Of a stretch of DNA of 33,498 nt, positions 14,540 through 22,426 are shown in pieces. The stretch comes from JAJZMA01 sp021850405 (lineage in GTDB: Bacteria > Chloroflexota > Dormibacteria > Aeolococcales > Aeolococcaceae). The notes beneath the pieces were generated by a model, which was not told where the DNA came from, did no database searches, and was given only the letters and a program-made list of their open reading frames with translations. The stretch spans positions 1 through 33,498 of the forward strand of contig DAHXLU010000089.1 in the NCBI GenBank assembly GCA_027365835.1, written 5' to 3'. A program made the translations under genes and the position numbers. Each line of letters begins with the position of its first letter. Positions within the stretch are counted from its first letter, which is position 1.

Positions 14540-15388
14540 TCAGGCTGCCGTTGCGCTGGCTGGTGCGGGGTCTTTCGCCCGTGTGGCAGGATCTGCCTCC
14601 TGCCCCAGCATCCAGTGCAGGGCCTTCTGGATGTTCTGTCCCGAGGCCCGGATTGCTTCCTTCGCCTCGGCCGCTCCGCCAGCCCAGGCCGCCAGATAGC
14701 CAAAGCTGTAGGAGCTGCTGTCTATACCCCGGGCCAGACAGTACCCGTATGCTACCGATTCAGCTTCCAGCTCGGCTATCTCCCGGGAGCTGACGGTCTG
14801 GTGCAGGAGGGCATGGGCCACCTCATGAGCCAGTGTTTTTACCGTCTGTGCCTGCGTTAGCCCAGCCCTGATCCGGATTCTGGCCGCCGCATGATTGCAA
14901 TCGCCGTTGGTCTCTCCCACAAACTCATGCAGCTCCACAGAGAAGCCGTTCTGCATGGCTATCCGGCGCAGCTCCAGCTCAGCAACCACCCCTTCGCTCC
15001 CGGTCAGCCGCGCACATGGTTTTGGTAGTTCAGCTCCTTCTGTCTGGGAGATGTCAAAAACGGTTGCCCTCCGGAAGCCGGTCAGCTCACGGCCCCCAGC
15101 ACCGGACTGATCACAGGACGCAGGGTCTTGCCGTCTTACTACTATCGGCGCCAGTATCCCGATCCCATGCTCTCCCTTGCGGACGTGCCGTCCCAGTTCG
15201 AGCCATCGGGCAAAGCCTGCAACCTGGGTAGCGTTTGGTTTCTGGGAGAAGATGAGGACAGAGTTGGCAAAGCTGTATTTATGGAATTTGGCCTGGGTCG
15301 CAAGCCAGGCTCTCCAGGCACCCGACTCACCCAGTTTTTCGATCCCAAGGGAAAGCTGCTGTAGAACCTGCTCTGTAGACTGGTCCAT
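14540..15388 (-). CDS. ArdC-like ssDNA-binding/metallopeptidase protein
   Basis: A 282-residue protein resembling ArdC-type antirestriction proteins. Residues 1-115 match the ArdC N-terminal single-stranded-DNA-binding domain (KYSFANSVLIFSQ, GFARWLELGRHVRKGEHGI). Residues 175-225 carry a zinc-peptidase signature, HEVAH at 188-192 followed by a glutamate in the AELEAES segment, as in ImmA/IrrE-like enzymes. ArdC proteins of conjugative plasmids protect incoming DNA from restriction. Here the gene has chromosomal neighbours and normal composition, and no relaxase or integrase is nearby, so it is either a domesticated copy or a remnant. A near-perfect AAGGAGGTG lies six bases before the ATG. It is divergent from proS. 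The family match is good; the role is inferred. Confidence 0.82.
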   Translation of the reverse strand: MDQSTEQVLQQLSLGIEKLGESGAWRAWLATQAKFHKYSFANSVLIFSQKPNATQVAGFARWLELGRHVRKGEHGIGILAPIVVRRQDPASCDQSGAGGRELTGFRRATVFDISQTEGAELPKPCARLTGSEGVVAELELRRIAMQNGFSVELHEFVGETNGDCNHAAARIRIRAGLTQAQTVKTLAHEVAHALLHQTVSSREIAELEAESVAYGYCLARGIDSSSYSFGYLAAWAGGAAEAKEAIRASGQNIQKALHWMLGQEADPATRAKDPAPASATAA

Positions 15389-15545
15389 GTCACACCTCCT
15401 TGTTCCTTGTTCCTGCCGCTTTGGGGACAGGGGTCCTGTTACCTGTTAGTGGCAAAGATACGACATCGAACATATGTTTGTGTGGGTGGGGAGGGGTAGA
15501 TCTGGAGAGAGCACGGTGCGGGGGCGGGCAGAAGCGGTGAGACCG

Positions 15546-15551
15546 TATCAT
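15546..15551 (+). promoter_or_regulatory. -10-like box placed for leaderless proS transcript
   Basis: TATCAT (5 of 6 matches to TATAAT) ends six bases before the proS ATG at 15558, with no Shine-Dalgarno sequence between them. Transcription would start at the ATG. Confidence 0.45.
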
Positions 15552-15557
15552 GCATCC

Positions 15558-16979
15558 ATGAGCAGAGAGAAACCAGCAGGGGAGGCAGGGGGACGAAAGC
15601 CGGTGCTCGCCAGCCAGGAGGATGACTTTCCCCGCTGGTACCAGGATGTCGTGGCCAAGGCCGAGCTGGCGGAGAACGGCCCTGTCAGGGGAACGATGGT
15701 CATACGCCCCTATGGGTATGCAATCTGGGAGCGGCTCCAGGCGGAGCTGGACCGGCGTATAAAGGCGGCTGGTGCACAGAACGCGTACTTTCCCCTTTTT
15801 ATTCCCCAGAGTTACCTGCAGCGCGAGGCCCAGCACGTAGAGGGGTTCAGTCCAGAGCTTGCGGTTGTGACGCATGGTGGGGGAAAGCAGCTGGAAGAGC
15901 CGGTGGTGGTCCGGCCCACGAGCGAGACGATAATCAATGCCTGTTTTTCCAACTGGATCCAGAGCTACCGGGAGTTGCCGCTGCTCATCAACCAGTGGGC
16001 AAATGTAGTCCGGTGGGAGCTTAGGCCCAGGCTCTTTCTCCGTACCACCGAGTTTCTCTGGCAGGAGGGACATACTGCCCACGCCAGCCAGGAAGAGGCG
16101 CATGAGTATGCGCTGCGGATTCTTACAGGCGTGTATCAGGACACCATGGAGAGAGTCCTTGCTGTTCCTGTACTGACCGGCAGCAAGACTGAGCGCGAGC
16201 GCTTTGCTGGTGCAGTAACCACCTGGACCTGCGAGGGGATGATGAGGGATGGCAAGGCGTTGCAGATGGGAACCAGTCACGAGCTGGGCCAGAACTTTGC
16301 AAGAGCGTTTGACATCACCTACCTGGGCTCCTCCGGCAGCCGGGAGTACGTATGGCAAACCTCATGGGGAGTATCGACCAGGCTGATAGGTGCCCTGGTG
16401 ATGGCACATGGGGATAACCGGGGGCTGCGCCTTCCGCCAGCGCTTGCGCCGGTGCAGGTAGTGGTTATTGTGGTAGGTGATGCAGAGGAGACCCGCGCGC
16501 AGGCAGCACATCTCAGGGATAAGCTTGCGGCCAGGGGCATGCGGGTAGAGTTGGACGCAAGGGTGGACACCTCGTTTGGCAGGCGCAGTGTTGAATGGGA
16601 GCTAAAGGGCGTGCCCGTCAGGCTGGAGCTGGGTCCCCGCGACCTTGCCGAGGGCCAGGCCACACTCGTGGAGCGTCACTTTGACAGAAAGAGCAGCGTC
16701 CCACTCGAGCAGCTGGAGACAGTGGTGGCCGCTGCCCTGGAGCACGCGCAGCAGCAGCTATTTACCGAAGCAAAAAGCCGCCTGGCAGAGCGCACGCGCA
16801 AGGTTTCCTCTCTTGCCGAAGCAACAGTGGCTGCAAAGGAAGGGTTTGCTGAGCTTCCGGCTGCACTCCTTGCGGATGGCGGAGAACAGCAGCTCAACGA
16901 CAGTGGACTGAGCGTGCGCTGTCTTGTGAGCCCCAGGGAAGCTGGCCCAGCCATGGCCACAGTTGCAAGGGCCTATTAG
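15558..16979 (+). CDS. proS: prolyl-tRNA synthetase, short archaeal-like type
   Basis: Charges tRNA-Pro with proline; cytoplasmic class II synthetase. At 473 residues it lacks the editing insertion of the long bacterial form and matches the eukaryote/archaeal-like type found in some bacteria. Motif 2 is LRPRLFLRTTEFLWQEGHTAH, motif 3 is AHGDNRGLRLPP, and RPTSET is present. An anticodon-binding domain follows. The C-terminal zinc domain of this type normally has four cysteines; here only one cysteine remains near the end, although the conserved terminal tyrosine (ARAY) is kept. The frame is open to 15474, but ATG 15558 fits the family start and the TATCAT box. Its stop codon overlaps the stop of the convergent dnaJ-type gene. 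Confidence 0.95.
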   Translation: MSREKPAGEAGGRKPVLASQEDDFPRWYQDVVAKAELAENGPVRGTMVIRPYGYAIWERLQAELDRRIKAAGAQNAYFPLFIPQSYLQREAQHVEGFSPELAVVTHGGGKQLEEPVVVRPTSETIINACFSNWIQSYRELPLLINQWANVVRWELRPRLFLRTTEFLWQEGHTAHASQEEAHEYALRILTGVYQDTMERVLAVPVLTGSKTERERFAGAVTTWTCEGMMRDGKALQMGTSHELGQNFARAFDITYLGSSGSREYVWQTSWGVSTRLIGALVMAHGDNRGLRLPPALAPVQVVVIVVGDAEETRAQAAHLRDKLAARGMRVELDARVDTSFGRRSVEWELKGVPVRLELGPRDLAEGQATLVERHFDRKSSVPLEQLETVVAAALEHAQQQLFTEAKSRLAERTRKVSSLAEATVAAKEGFAELPAALLADGGEQQLNDSGLSVRCLVSPREAGPAMATVARAY

Positions 16980-17938
16980 GAGAGCTTTGCGGCTGCCCTG
17001 GCTGCCCATGCTGCCAGCTCGGGTGGGCAGGGGTCTGGCAGCTTGATGTCCACTTCGGCGATAAGGTCACCGCTGCCCCCTCCGCGACTCGGCATCCCCA
17101 TTCCCTTTAGGCGCAGTCGTGTGCCGTTCTGTGTGCCGGGCGGAACCCTGACCTGCACCCTGGAGCCTTTTAGCGTGGGAGCTGCTGCGGTACCACCAGC
17201 AATGGCGGTTGCCAGCGGCACGGCGACCCTGGTGTAAAGGTTGCTTCCCTCGCGCCGAAATACCGGATGGGGAGCGATGCTGACCGTGACGATAAGGTCG
17301 CCACTGGGCCCTCCGCTGCCACCAGCACCGGCCTGCCCCTTCGCCCGCACCTTTGCGCCATCTGTCACTCCTGCAGGTATGGAGACCTCTACCCTTCTAA
17401 GCTTTCCATTTTCCCGTAACTCGACAGTTCGTTTGGTCCCGGTCAGAGCCTCTTCCAGGGTTATCTCAGCTGGCACGGTAGCATCGCTTCCCCTGGTGGG
17501 CGGGCTGGCTGGTGCGGCTCCAGGGGAGCCAGTACCGAACATGGTGTGGAAGAAACTGGAGAAAGGCTGCCCGCTCCTGCCACCAAAGAACTGCTCCAGA
17601 TCGTCTGGCGAGATATTGCGGTACTCGACCCTTGTGTCTCCCTTTCCAAATGGGGACCCAGGACCAAATGGCGACCCCCCAGGCGCGCCAGCCCGCTCCC
17701 ATTGCTGCCACTGCGGGCCTAGCTGGTCATACTTTTTCCTCTTTTCCGGATCGCCCAGCACCTCGTAGGCCTCGTTTACCTCCTTGAACCTGGTTTCTGC
17801 GGTCTTGTCTCCAGGATGCAGGTCTGGATGGTATTTGCGCGCCAGTTTGCGGAACGCACTCTTGATCTCACCCGGGGTTGCCTTTCTGGGAACCCCGAGG
17901 ATGGCGTAGTAGTCCTGGAAATCAGTAGGCACTCTCAT
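16976..17938 (-). CDS. cbpA: DnaJ-family chaperone, CbpA type
   Basis: Hsp40 co-chaperone that stimulates DnaK ATPase. The J-domain occupies residues 9-74, with the HPD triad in RKYHPDLHP. A glycine/phenylalanine-rich stretch follows (about 80-140), then two C-terminal substrate-binding domains. There is no CxxCxGxG zinc-finger region, so it is a type II (CbpA-like) protein, 320 residues, near the usual length. ATG 17938 is given. GTG 17932 is attractive, because CACAAT ends six bases before it, as in other leaderless-type genes here, and the protein would begin MPTDFQDYYAILG. The gene overlaps proS by four bases, tail to tail, leaving no room for a terminator between them. No dnaK or grpE gene is nearby. 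Confidence 0.93.
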   Translation of the reverse strand: MRVPTDFQDYYAILGVPRKATPGEIKSAFRKLARKYHPDLHPGDKTAETRFKEVNEAYEVLGDPEKRKKYDQLGPQWQQWERAGAPGGSPFGPGSPFGKGDTRVEYRNISPDDLEQFFGGRSGQPFSSFFHTMFGTGSPGAAPASPPTRGSDATVPAEITLEEALTGTKRTVELRENGKLRRVEVSIPAGVTDGAKVRAKGQAGAGGSGGPSGDLIVTVSIAPHPVFRREGSNLYTRVAVPLATAIAGGTAAAPTLKGSRVQVRVPPGTQNGTRLRLKGMGMPSRGGGSGDLIAEVDIKLPDPCPPELAAWAARAAAKLS

Positions 17939-17970
17939 ATTGTGGCTGCAATTCAGTTAGTTTTATCTGT

Positions 17971-18870
17971 ATGTCATGGTTTCCCAAAACGGTTCCTGAT
18001 AAACGGCACACCACCTCCGCCCACAAGTACGCCAGTGGGACGCCAGTTGATGCCACTACAGCCGCACCTGGAGATATGCAAGGGGGGAACACCATTCCTG
18101 CCCTGGGCATAGTGGCCAGGGTGCGCCAGCTCCTGCTACTGGACCGGCCCCTTCCGATCCCACCTGGTCTCCTGGTGTTTCTGTCTTTCCAGAAGAGAGG
18201 TGAGGCGCTGGATGGTATGGCGCAACTGCGGCAGGAGCTGGAACTTCCTGACAACTGGCAGACCTTGCTGCTTTCCTTGTCAGGCTCCCCTGCAGAAAGT
18301 GGTTCAGCAGGCGATGACAAAAAGGCGGTTCAGGTGGAGTGCCAGGAGCTGGAGACACAGCTGCGCAGGGTGGTTGCAGCACTGGGGCAGGACCCAGCGC
18401 AGGTAGTTCTGGTCGCTTCCGGGCCAGCAGTTCGCCTGGCACTGGAGTGGGCGATGCGCTCTTCCCGGGAGCTTGCCGGACTGTGGCTTCTGGCCACTCC
18501 TGCTTGCGCTGATGCAGTTCCAGCTACTCCCGCTACCAGGCTGTTTCCAGTTTTGCTGTGCTCCATTCCAGATGCCAGTTCTGCCCCGGATCTTTCGGCC
18601 AGTACTGTGGTCATGGGCCGCGATGGCTATTCCCAGGAGGAACATTCTCTTCCGGCGGAGGCAATGGCAGGCGGGGCCGCACCCCCCGTGATGGCTGGTC
18701 ACGTGTCAGCAAGTGCATCTGGCGTGGAAAGGTGGCTTCTCCAGCAGGGGCTGGATCTTACGGCCCATGTCCATGCACCCTGTGGGGAGGCAGGGGCACC
18801 TCATTCGTTATGTGACATGCTCCTGCCATGGATCAGTCAGCTGGATGAGCTGGAAAAAACAGAATCCTAG
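17971..18870 (+). CDS. unrecognised protein, possibly degenerate alpha/beta-hydrolase-like
   Basis: Unrecognised 299-residue protein. The middle (about 135-180) reads like a hydrolase or Rossmann strand-turn-helix: VVLVASGPAVRLALEWAMRS followed by LAGLWLLATPA. The usual GxSxG nucleophile elbow is replaced by VASGPAV, and no clear Asp/His partners are visible. The N-terminal 40 residues are polar and disordered-looking. The rest is alanine-, serine- and leucine-rich with no membrane segment. It is divergent from the DnaJ-type gene with only 32 bases between the starts, and no ribosome-binding site is present. ATG 17971 is used; a later start is possible. Codon use and composition resemble the neighbours, so I think it is coding. 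Confidence 0.6.
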   Translation: MSWFPKTVPDKRHTTSAHKYASGTPVDATTAAPGDMQGGNTIPALGIVARVRQLLLLDRPLPIPPGLLVFLSFQKRGEALDGMAQLRQELELPDNWQTLLLSLSGSPAESGSAGDDKKAVQVECQELETQLRRVVAALGQDPAQVVLVASGPAVRLALEWAMRSSRELAGLWLLATPACADAVPATPATRLFPVLLCSIPDASSAPDLSASTVVMGRDGYSQEEHSLPAEAMAGGAAPPVMAGHVSASASGVERWLLQQGLDLTAHVHAPCGEAGAPHSLCDMLLPWISQLDELEKTES

Positions 18871-19317
18871 ATTATGGGGGCAGGGCAAAAGGGACACTGC
18901 AACCGGGGTGCGGCGTTCCATAGCCCAACAGTTGGCCAGGGCTGCTTGCTTTTGGAGGGTTCCAGTTGCGAGGTGTCTTGAGCCTCGCCTGATGCGTGGC
19001 ACTGAACTTGCAAGCACGTTAGCCGCAAGGGCCAAGGGATCTGCCTGCTAACCGAGGTGGATGCGTTCATCCTCGTCCTGTCCCAGCTTGCCGGGCGCTT
19101 CCAGGGCTATCGCTAGATGCTTACCCCCCCCCCCCTGGGTGGCCCAGGTCGCGCTGGACTACATAATCCCGATGTGTTGGAATGTCGGACCTGATGGCGT
19201 TGTGGGGCAAAAATACACAGTGTCTATCCATGCTCCCTATGCACCCGGTCCTGAGGGTACCAGCGTGCCAGATAAATGGTGCGCTCCCTGGGACTGCGAA
19301 GGCTCCACGCGGCTGGT
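18871..19317. other. 447-base gene-free interval with hairpins and a C12 tract
   Basis: Lies between convergent gene ends. Three perfect hairpins follow one another: GCGAGG/CCTCGC (18968-18973 with 18983-18988), GTTAGC/GCTAAC (19018-19023 with 19047-19052), and GGATG-CGTT-CATCC (19059-19072). A run of 12 C occupies 19124-19135. ORFs here are overlapping shadows without ribosome-binding sites. I compared it by eye with tmRNA, SRP RNA, RNase P RNA and the cobalamin riboswitch and saw none of their conserved elements. It could be a structured RNA gene or just a long 3' region. Confidence 0.45.
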
Positions 19318-21345
19318 TTATCCCAGCTCCTTGCCCCGCACAGGAATACCGGGGGCAGGATTGTGGAGACCAGGTGCTGAGAGCTCTTGCTGCCGTTGCC
19401 AGAGCGAAAAGATGGTGTGCACCAGTGCTGCATGGGACCAGGTCAGGGGTGCCACGGACATGGCTTTTCCATTCCACGGGTGGACCTGCTCAGGCAGGAT
19501 GCCAGAAGCGGAGGAGATCCTGTCGACCCACTCAAGGTACGGCATGGCCCTATTCAGGTCTGCACTGCTCTGTGCCCTTGCTATCTCCCAGTCAGCCATC
19601 CAGAGCGTGGAGATGACCCATGGGTTTCCCGGGATTCCTGACCCAGCTGTCTGGTAAGGATCGTTCTCATAGCGCGCTACCCCCCCCACAGGTGTCGGAA
19701 CGGTAAGGCGCTCCCTCACCTTTTCCATGGTTGCCACTACTCGCGGGTCATTGGCAGGATAGAGGCCAAACGAAAACAGGCAGTGAACACTGGCATCGAC
19801 GGTCATGTCACGCGTGACTGAGTCATCGTTGTTGAATGCTATTGTGCGTGCGAACCGGCCTGTAGCAGGGTCTAAAAAATGCGTCGATATCGCAGCGCGA
19901 ATCTGCTTTGCGCCATCCAGATAGCGTTTTGCAGATGAAGTGTCTCCGGTCATGTCGGCCAGTGCTGATGCCGCTGTGAGTGCAGCAAAGACAGAAGCGC
20001 AGGTGTAGAGGTGGATTCCATGGCGCTCCTCCCATAGATCCCAGCTCGGCAGCGGAAGGCCATGCACCGGATCCCTGAATTGCAGCATGAAATCAGCGGG
20101 CCGTTTGACCAGCGGCTCATACCATTTGCTCAGCTCCTTGCGGTCGTTGCCGCTCTTTATGTGCTGCCACAGGGACCATACGACAATTGCGGTTTCGTCT
20201 TCCTGTATTGGTAGCTGGGGCTTACCGTTGACCAGCGAAGGATGCCAGGTTGATCCAAGACTGCCATCCGGGTTGTACTTGTGGGAGAGGTATCCAGCAG
20301 GATTTATAGCGCGTGCACAGAAGTTGAAGAATTTCCTGGGAATCCCCCTGTATCCAGCTTCACCCAGGGCACTGACCACAAGGCCTCCATCCCGGGGCCA
20401 CATGTAGCAATAGCCGTCGCGGGAAAAACCGTTTATGTCACTGTCGTTTCCAGCGAGCACCGCCCCGTCTGCATCGATCTGGGAGCGCGCAAGCATGAGA
20501 GAGCGGGCGTACAGTCTGGTAAGCGGGTCATCCGGATGGACACCCATCTGACGCTTTACCCGCGCCAGCCCAAGCCGTATCCAGAGCTTCCAGTGGGCGG
20601 AAGTGCGTGTGAGTATTCGGTCGACCGATTCATCCATGACGCGCTGGTGCAGCCGCTTCACCTCATCCAGTGTCGTTCCACAGGCAAGCCAGCTGCAGGC
20701 TACCGAGGAACCGTTGGCAGGGACCTGGAGGTTGACCTGGATGGTGGAATCGACCGAGCCTTGCGACACAGTCCCTCCATCCAGATAGCCGTCTTCAGCA
20801 TCCCGCCATGTGCCTTCCAGCCCACGTATCAGACGCTGGCCGATGGAGTAGGCATCTGGTGCCTGCTTTCCTGCTGCTGCCGCGCCAGTCAGGATGAATC
20901 TGGAGCGCTTGTAGCTGATTACCGCGCCTGTATCAGGATCTGCAAAGGCGGTATCGCCAAGCGCAGTTTCTCCTATGTCAAAGGCATGGTGCAGGAACAG
21001 CCGGACCTCCCGTGGCTTGCCGGAGAGATCCTCTATCTCAAACCGTCTCACGTACGTTCTGCTGTCTGGGGCTACACCGTCCCGGATCCGGATCCGGATG
21101 CCAAGGTCTGGATTTTCCAGGGTATGGTTTCCGGTAAGGCTGTCAGAGTCATACCGGATGGCACGTTTCCAGCTGTCGGTATGGAGCCATTCAAACTTGC
21201 CGTCCACCCAGATTCCTGTGAGGCTCGGGGTCCCCTGGGAGTGGTTTTCCTGCCCGATGTGTGGAAAGTAGAGGTCCCGAAGCCGGTACCGGTCATCGAA
21301 CCCCAGGAGCAGCTTTCCATTGCCGAGTACCAGATCCCTAGGCAT
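19318..21345 (-). CDS. glycoside hydrolase family 15 (glucoamylase/trehalase-type)
   Basis: GH15 enzyme, an inverting exo-hydrolase releasing glucose from alpha-glucans (glucoamylase, glucodextranase) or from trehalose. The 675 residues split into an N-terminal beta-sandwich (about 1-260; GNGKLLLGFDDRYRLRDLYFP) and an (alpha/alpha)6 barrel. Barrel signatures are CYMWPRDGG (313-321), the general-acid region PIQEDETA (Glu384 likely acid) and GILPEQVHPWNG (Glu619 likely base). No signal peptide is seen, so it probably acts inside the cell on glycogen or trehalose. The start ATG has GGGAAG about eight bases upstream. It is divergent from the ABC exporter genes. A C8 run at 19680-19687 lies within the gene. 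Substrate cannot be decided between glucan and trehalose. Confidence 0.92.
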   Translation of the reverse strand: MPRDLVLGNGKLLLGFDDRYRLRDLYFPHIGQENHSQGTPSLTGIWVDGKFEWLHTDSWKRAIRYDSDSLTGNHTLENPDLGIRIRIRDGVAPDSRTYVRRFEIEDLSGKPREVRLFLHHAFDIGETALGDTAFADPDTGAVISYKRSRFILTGAAAAGKQAPDAYSIGQRLIRGLEGTWRDAEDGYLDGGTVSQGSVDSTIQVNLQVPANGSSVACSWLACGTTLDEVKRLHQRVMDESVDRILTRTSAHWKLWIRLGLARVKRQMGVHPDDPLTRLYARSLMLARSQIDADGAVLAGNDSDINGFSRDGYCYMWPRDGGLVVSALGEAGYRGIPRKFFNFCARAINPAGYLSHKYNPDGSLGSTWHPSLVNGKPQLPIQEDETAIVVWSLWQHIKSGNDRKELSKWYEPLVKRPADFMLQFRDPVHGLPLPSWDLWEERHGIHLYTCASVFAALTAASALADMTGDTSSAKRYLDGAKQIRAAISTHFLDPATGRFARTIAFNNDDSVTRDMTVDASVHCLFSFGLYPANDPRVVATMEKVRERLTVPTPVGGVARYENDPYQTAGSGIPGNPWVISTLWMADWEIARAQSSADLNRAMPYLEWVDRISSASGILPEQVHPWNGKAMSVAPLTWSHAALVHTIFSLWQRQQELSAPGLHNPAPGIPVRGKELG

Positions 21346-21369
21346 TTATTCTTCCCAACTTGCCAGTCG

Positions 21370-21385
21370 CCGGGCCACTGCCCGG
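21370..21385. repeat. 6-bp perfect hairpin upstream of the GH15 gene
   Basis: CCGGGC-CACT-GCCCGG lies 25 bases before the GH15 start codon. If the leader is transcribed, this hairpin would sit just upstream of the ribosome-binding site; it could also be an operator half-site pair. The rest of the 193-base divergent interval shows only the -10-like box of the ABC operon. Confidence 0.35.
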
Positions 21386-21523
21386 GTTACCTCCGGCGTC
21401 AAGGAGTCTGATATAAGCACGACCGCAGGGACAACCGGCGGACACGCGTCGCTTTTTGGGTGGTGGTTTACAGGGTAGGCAGGTGATTGTGCGCTCTCTC
21501 GCCAGCATGGAGACTGGACCTGC

Positions 21524-21529
21524 TATGCT
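21524..21529 (+). promoter_or_regulatory. extended -10-like box of the ABC exporter operon
   Basis: TGcTATGCT, an extended -10 form, ends nine bases before the ATG at 21539. The AGGAG between them is only one base from the ATG, too close to work well as a ribosome-binding site, so a near-leaderless transcript is the better reading. Confidence 0.4.
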
Positions 21530-21538
21530 CGCAGGAGC

Positions 21539-22426
21539 ATGAATGGCGTTATCTGTCAGGGTCTGACCAAAGACTACGGACAGGGGCGGGGTATCCTTGA
21601 TCTGGATCTTGAGATTGCGCAAGGGGAAACCCTTGGCTATATTGGCCCAAATGGCGCTGGTAAGACCACTACGCTCCGGCTCCTCATGGGGCTTGTTCGT
21701 CCTACCCGTGGCAGCGCCTCTGCCTTTGGCCTGAACTGTATTGACAATAGCGTTACGGTGCGAGGATTTACCGGTTATATGCCAGCGGATGCGCCCAACT
21801 ATCCAAACCATACCGGGGCCGCCATCCTGGCGCTGCTTGCGAGGCTAAAGGGGGGAGTCAGGGAGGAACGCGTTACTGAGCTTGCCCGCAGGTTTGATCT
21901 CGATCTTGGGCGCAAGTACCAGACCTATTCCCACGGCAACCGGCAGAAAGTGTGGCTGATCCAGGCCGTCATGCATACCCCAAGATTCCTGATTCTGGAT
22001 GAGCCCACAAGCGGAGTGGATCCGGTAATCCAGCAGCGTTTTTACGAACTGGTGAGGGAGCTGAAGGCTGGTGGGACCACGATTCTTCTTTCGTCGCATG
22101 TGCTGACCGAGGTTCAGGAGCTGTGTGACCGGATTGGACTTGTAAGGGATGGCCACCTGCAGCGTGTGGGCACCCTTGAGCAGCTCCGCATCGGGAATCG
22201 TCATCAGGTCGATGCGACCCTGGGAAACCCAATAGCCGAGCAGCAGCTCAGCAGGATCGACGGAGTTACCGATGTGCATGTCTCTGGGCTACGGGTGCAG
22301 TGCAAGGTCGACGGCGAGATGGGCCCACTGCTTTCCGCACTCCAGTCGGCAAGGCTGGTTTCACTTGAATGCTCAGGCATGAGTCTGGAGGAGGTGTTCC
22401 TTGCGGAGTACGGTGCAGCAGGGTAG
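21539..22426 (+). CDS. ABC-2 type exporter ATP-binding protein
   Basis: ATPase subunit of an ABC exporter, 295 residues. Walker A is GPNGAGKTT (36-44). The signature is the ABC-2-style SHGNRQK (131-137) in place of LSGGQ. Walker B is LILDEP (151-156), followed by SGVDP and the switch histidine in LLSSHVL. The ~75 residues after the nucleotide domain form the extension seen in drug, lipid or antibiotic exporters of the CcmA/DrrA kind. It overlaps the permease gene by 26 bases, so the two are translated together. The substrate cannot be told; natural-product, lipid or antibiotic export are the usual cases. Confidence 0.95.
   Translation: MNGVICQGLTKDYGQGRGILDLDLEIAQGETLGYIGPNGAGKTTTLRLLMGLVRPTRGSASAFGLNCIDNSVTVRGFTGYMPADAPNYPNHTGAAILALLARLKGGVREERVTELARRFDLDLGRKYQTYSHGNRQKVWLIQAVMHTPRFLILDEPTSGVDPVIQQRFYELVRELKAGGTTILLSSHVLTEVQELCDRIGLVRDGHLQRVGTLEQLRIGNRHQVDATLGNPIAEQQLSRIDGVTDVHVSGLRVQCKVDGEMGPLLSALQSARLVSLECSGMSLEEVFLAEYGAAG

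Noticed and set aside
18871..19317. tmRNA, SRP RNA, RNase P RNA or cobalamin riboswitch in the gene-free interval
   Set aside because: The conserved core sequences of these RNAs are not present on either strand as far as I can see by eye.
20281..21411. 376-codon rightward frame
   Set aside because: Antisense to the GH15 gene, whose catalytic motifs are intact; the translation shows no domain and has no ribosome-binding site.
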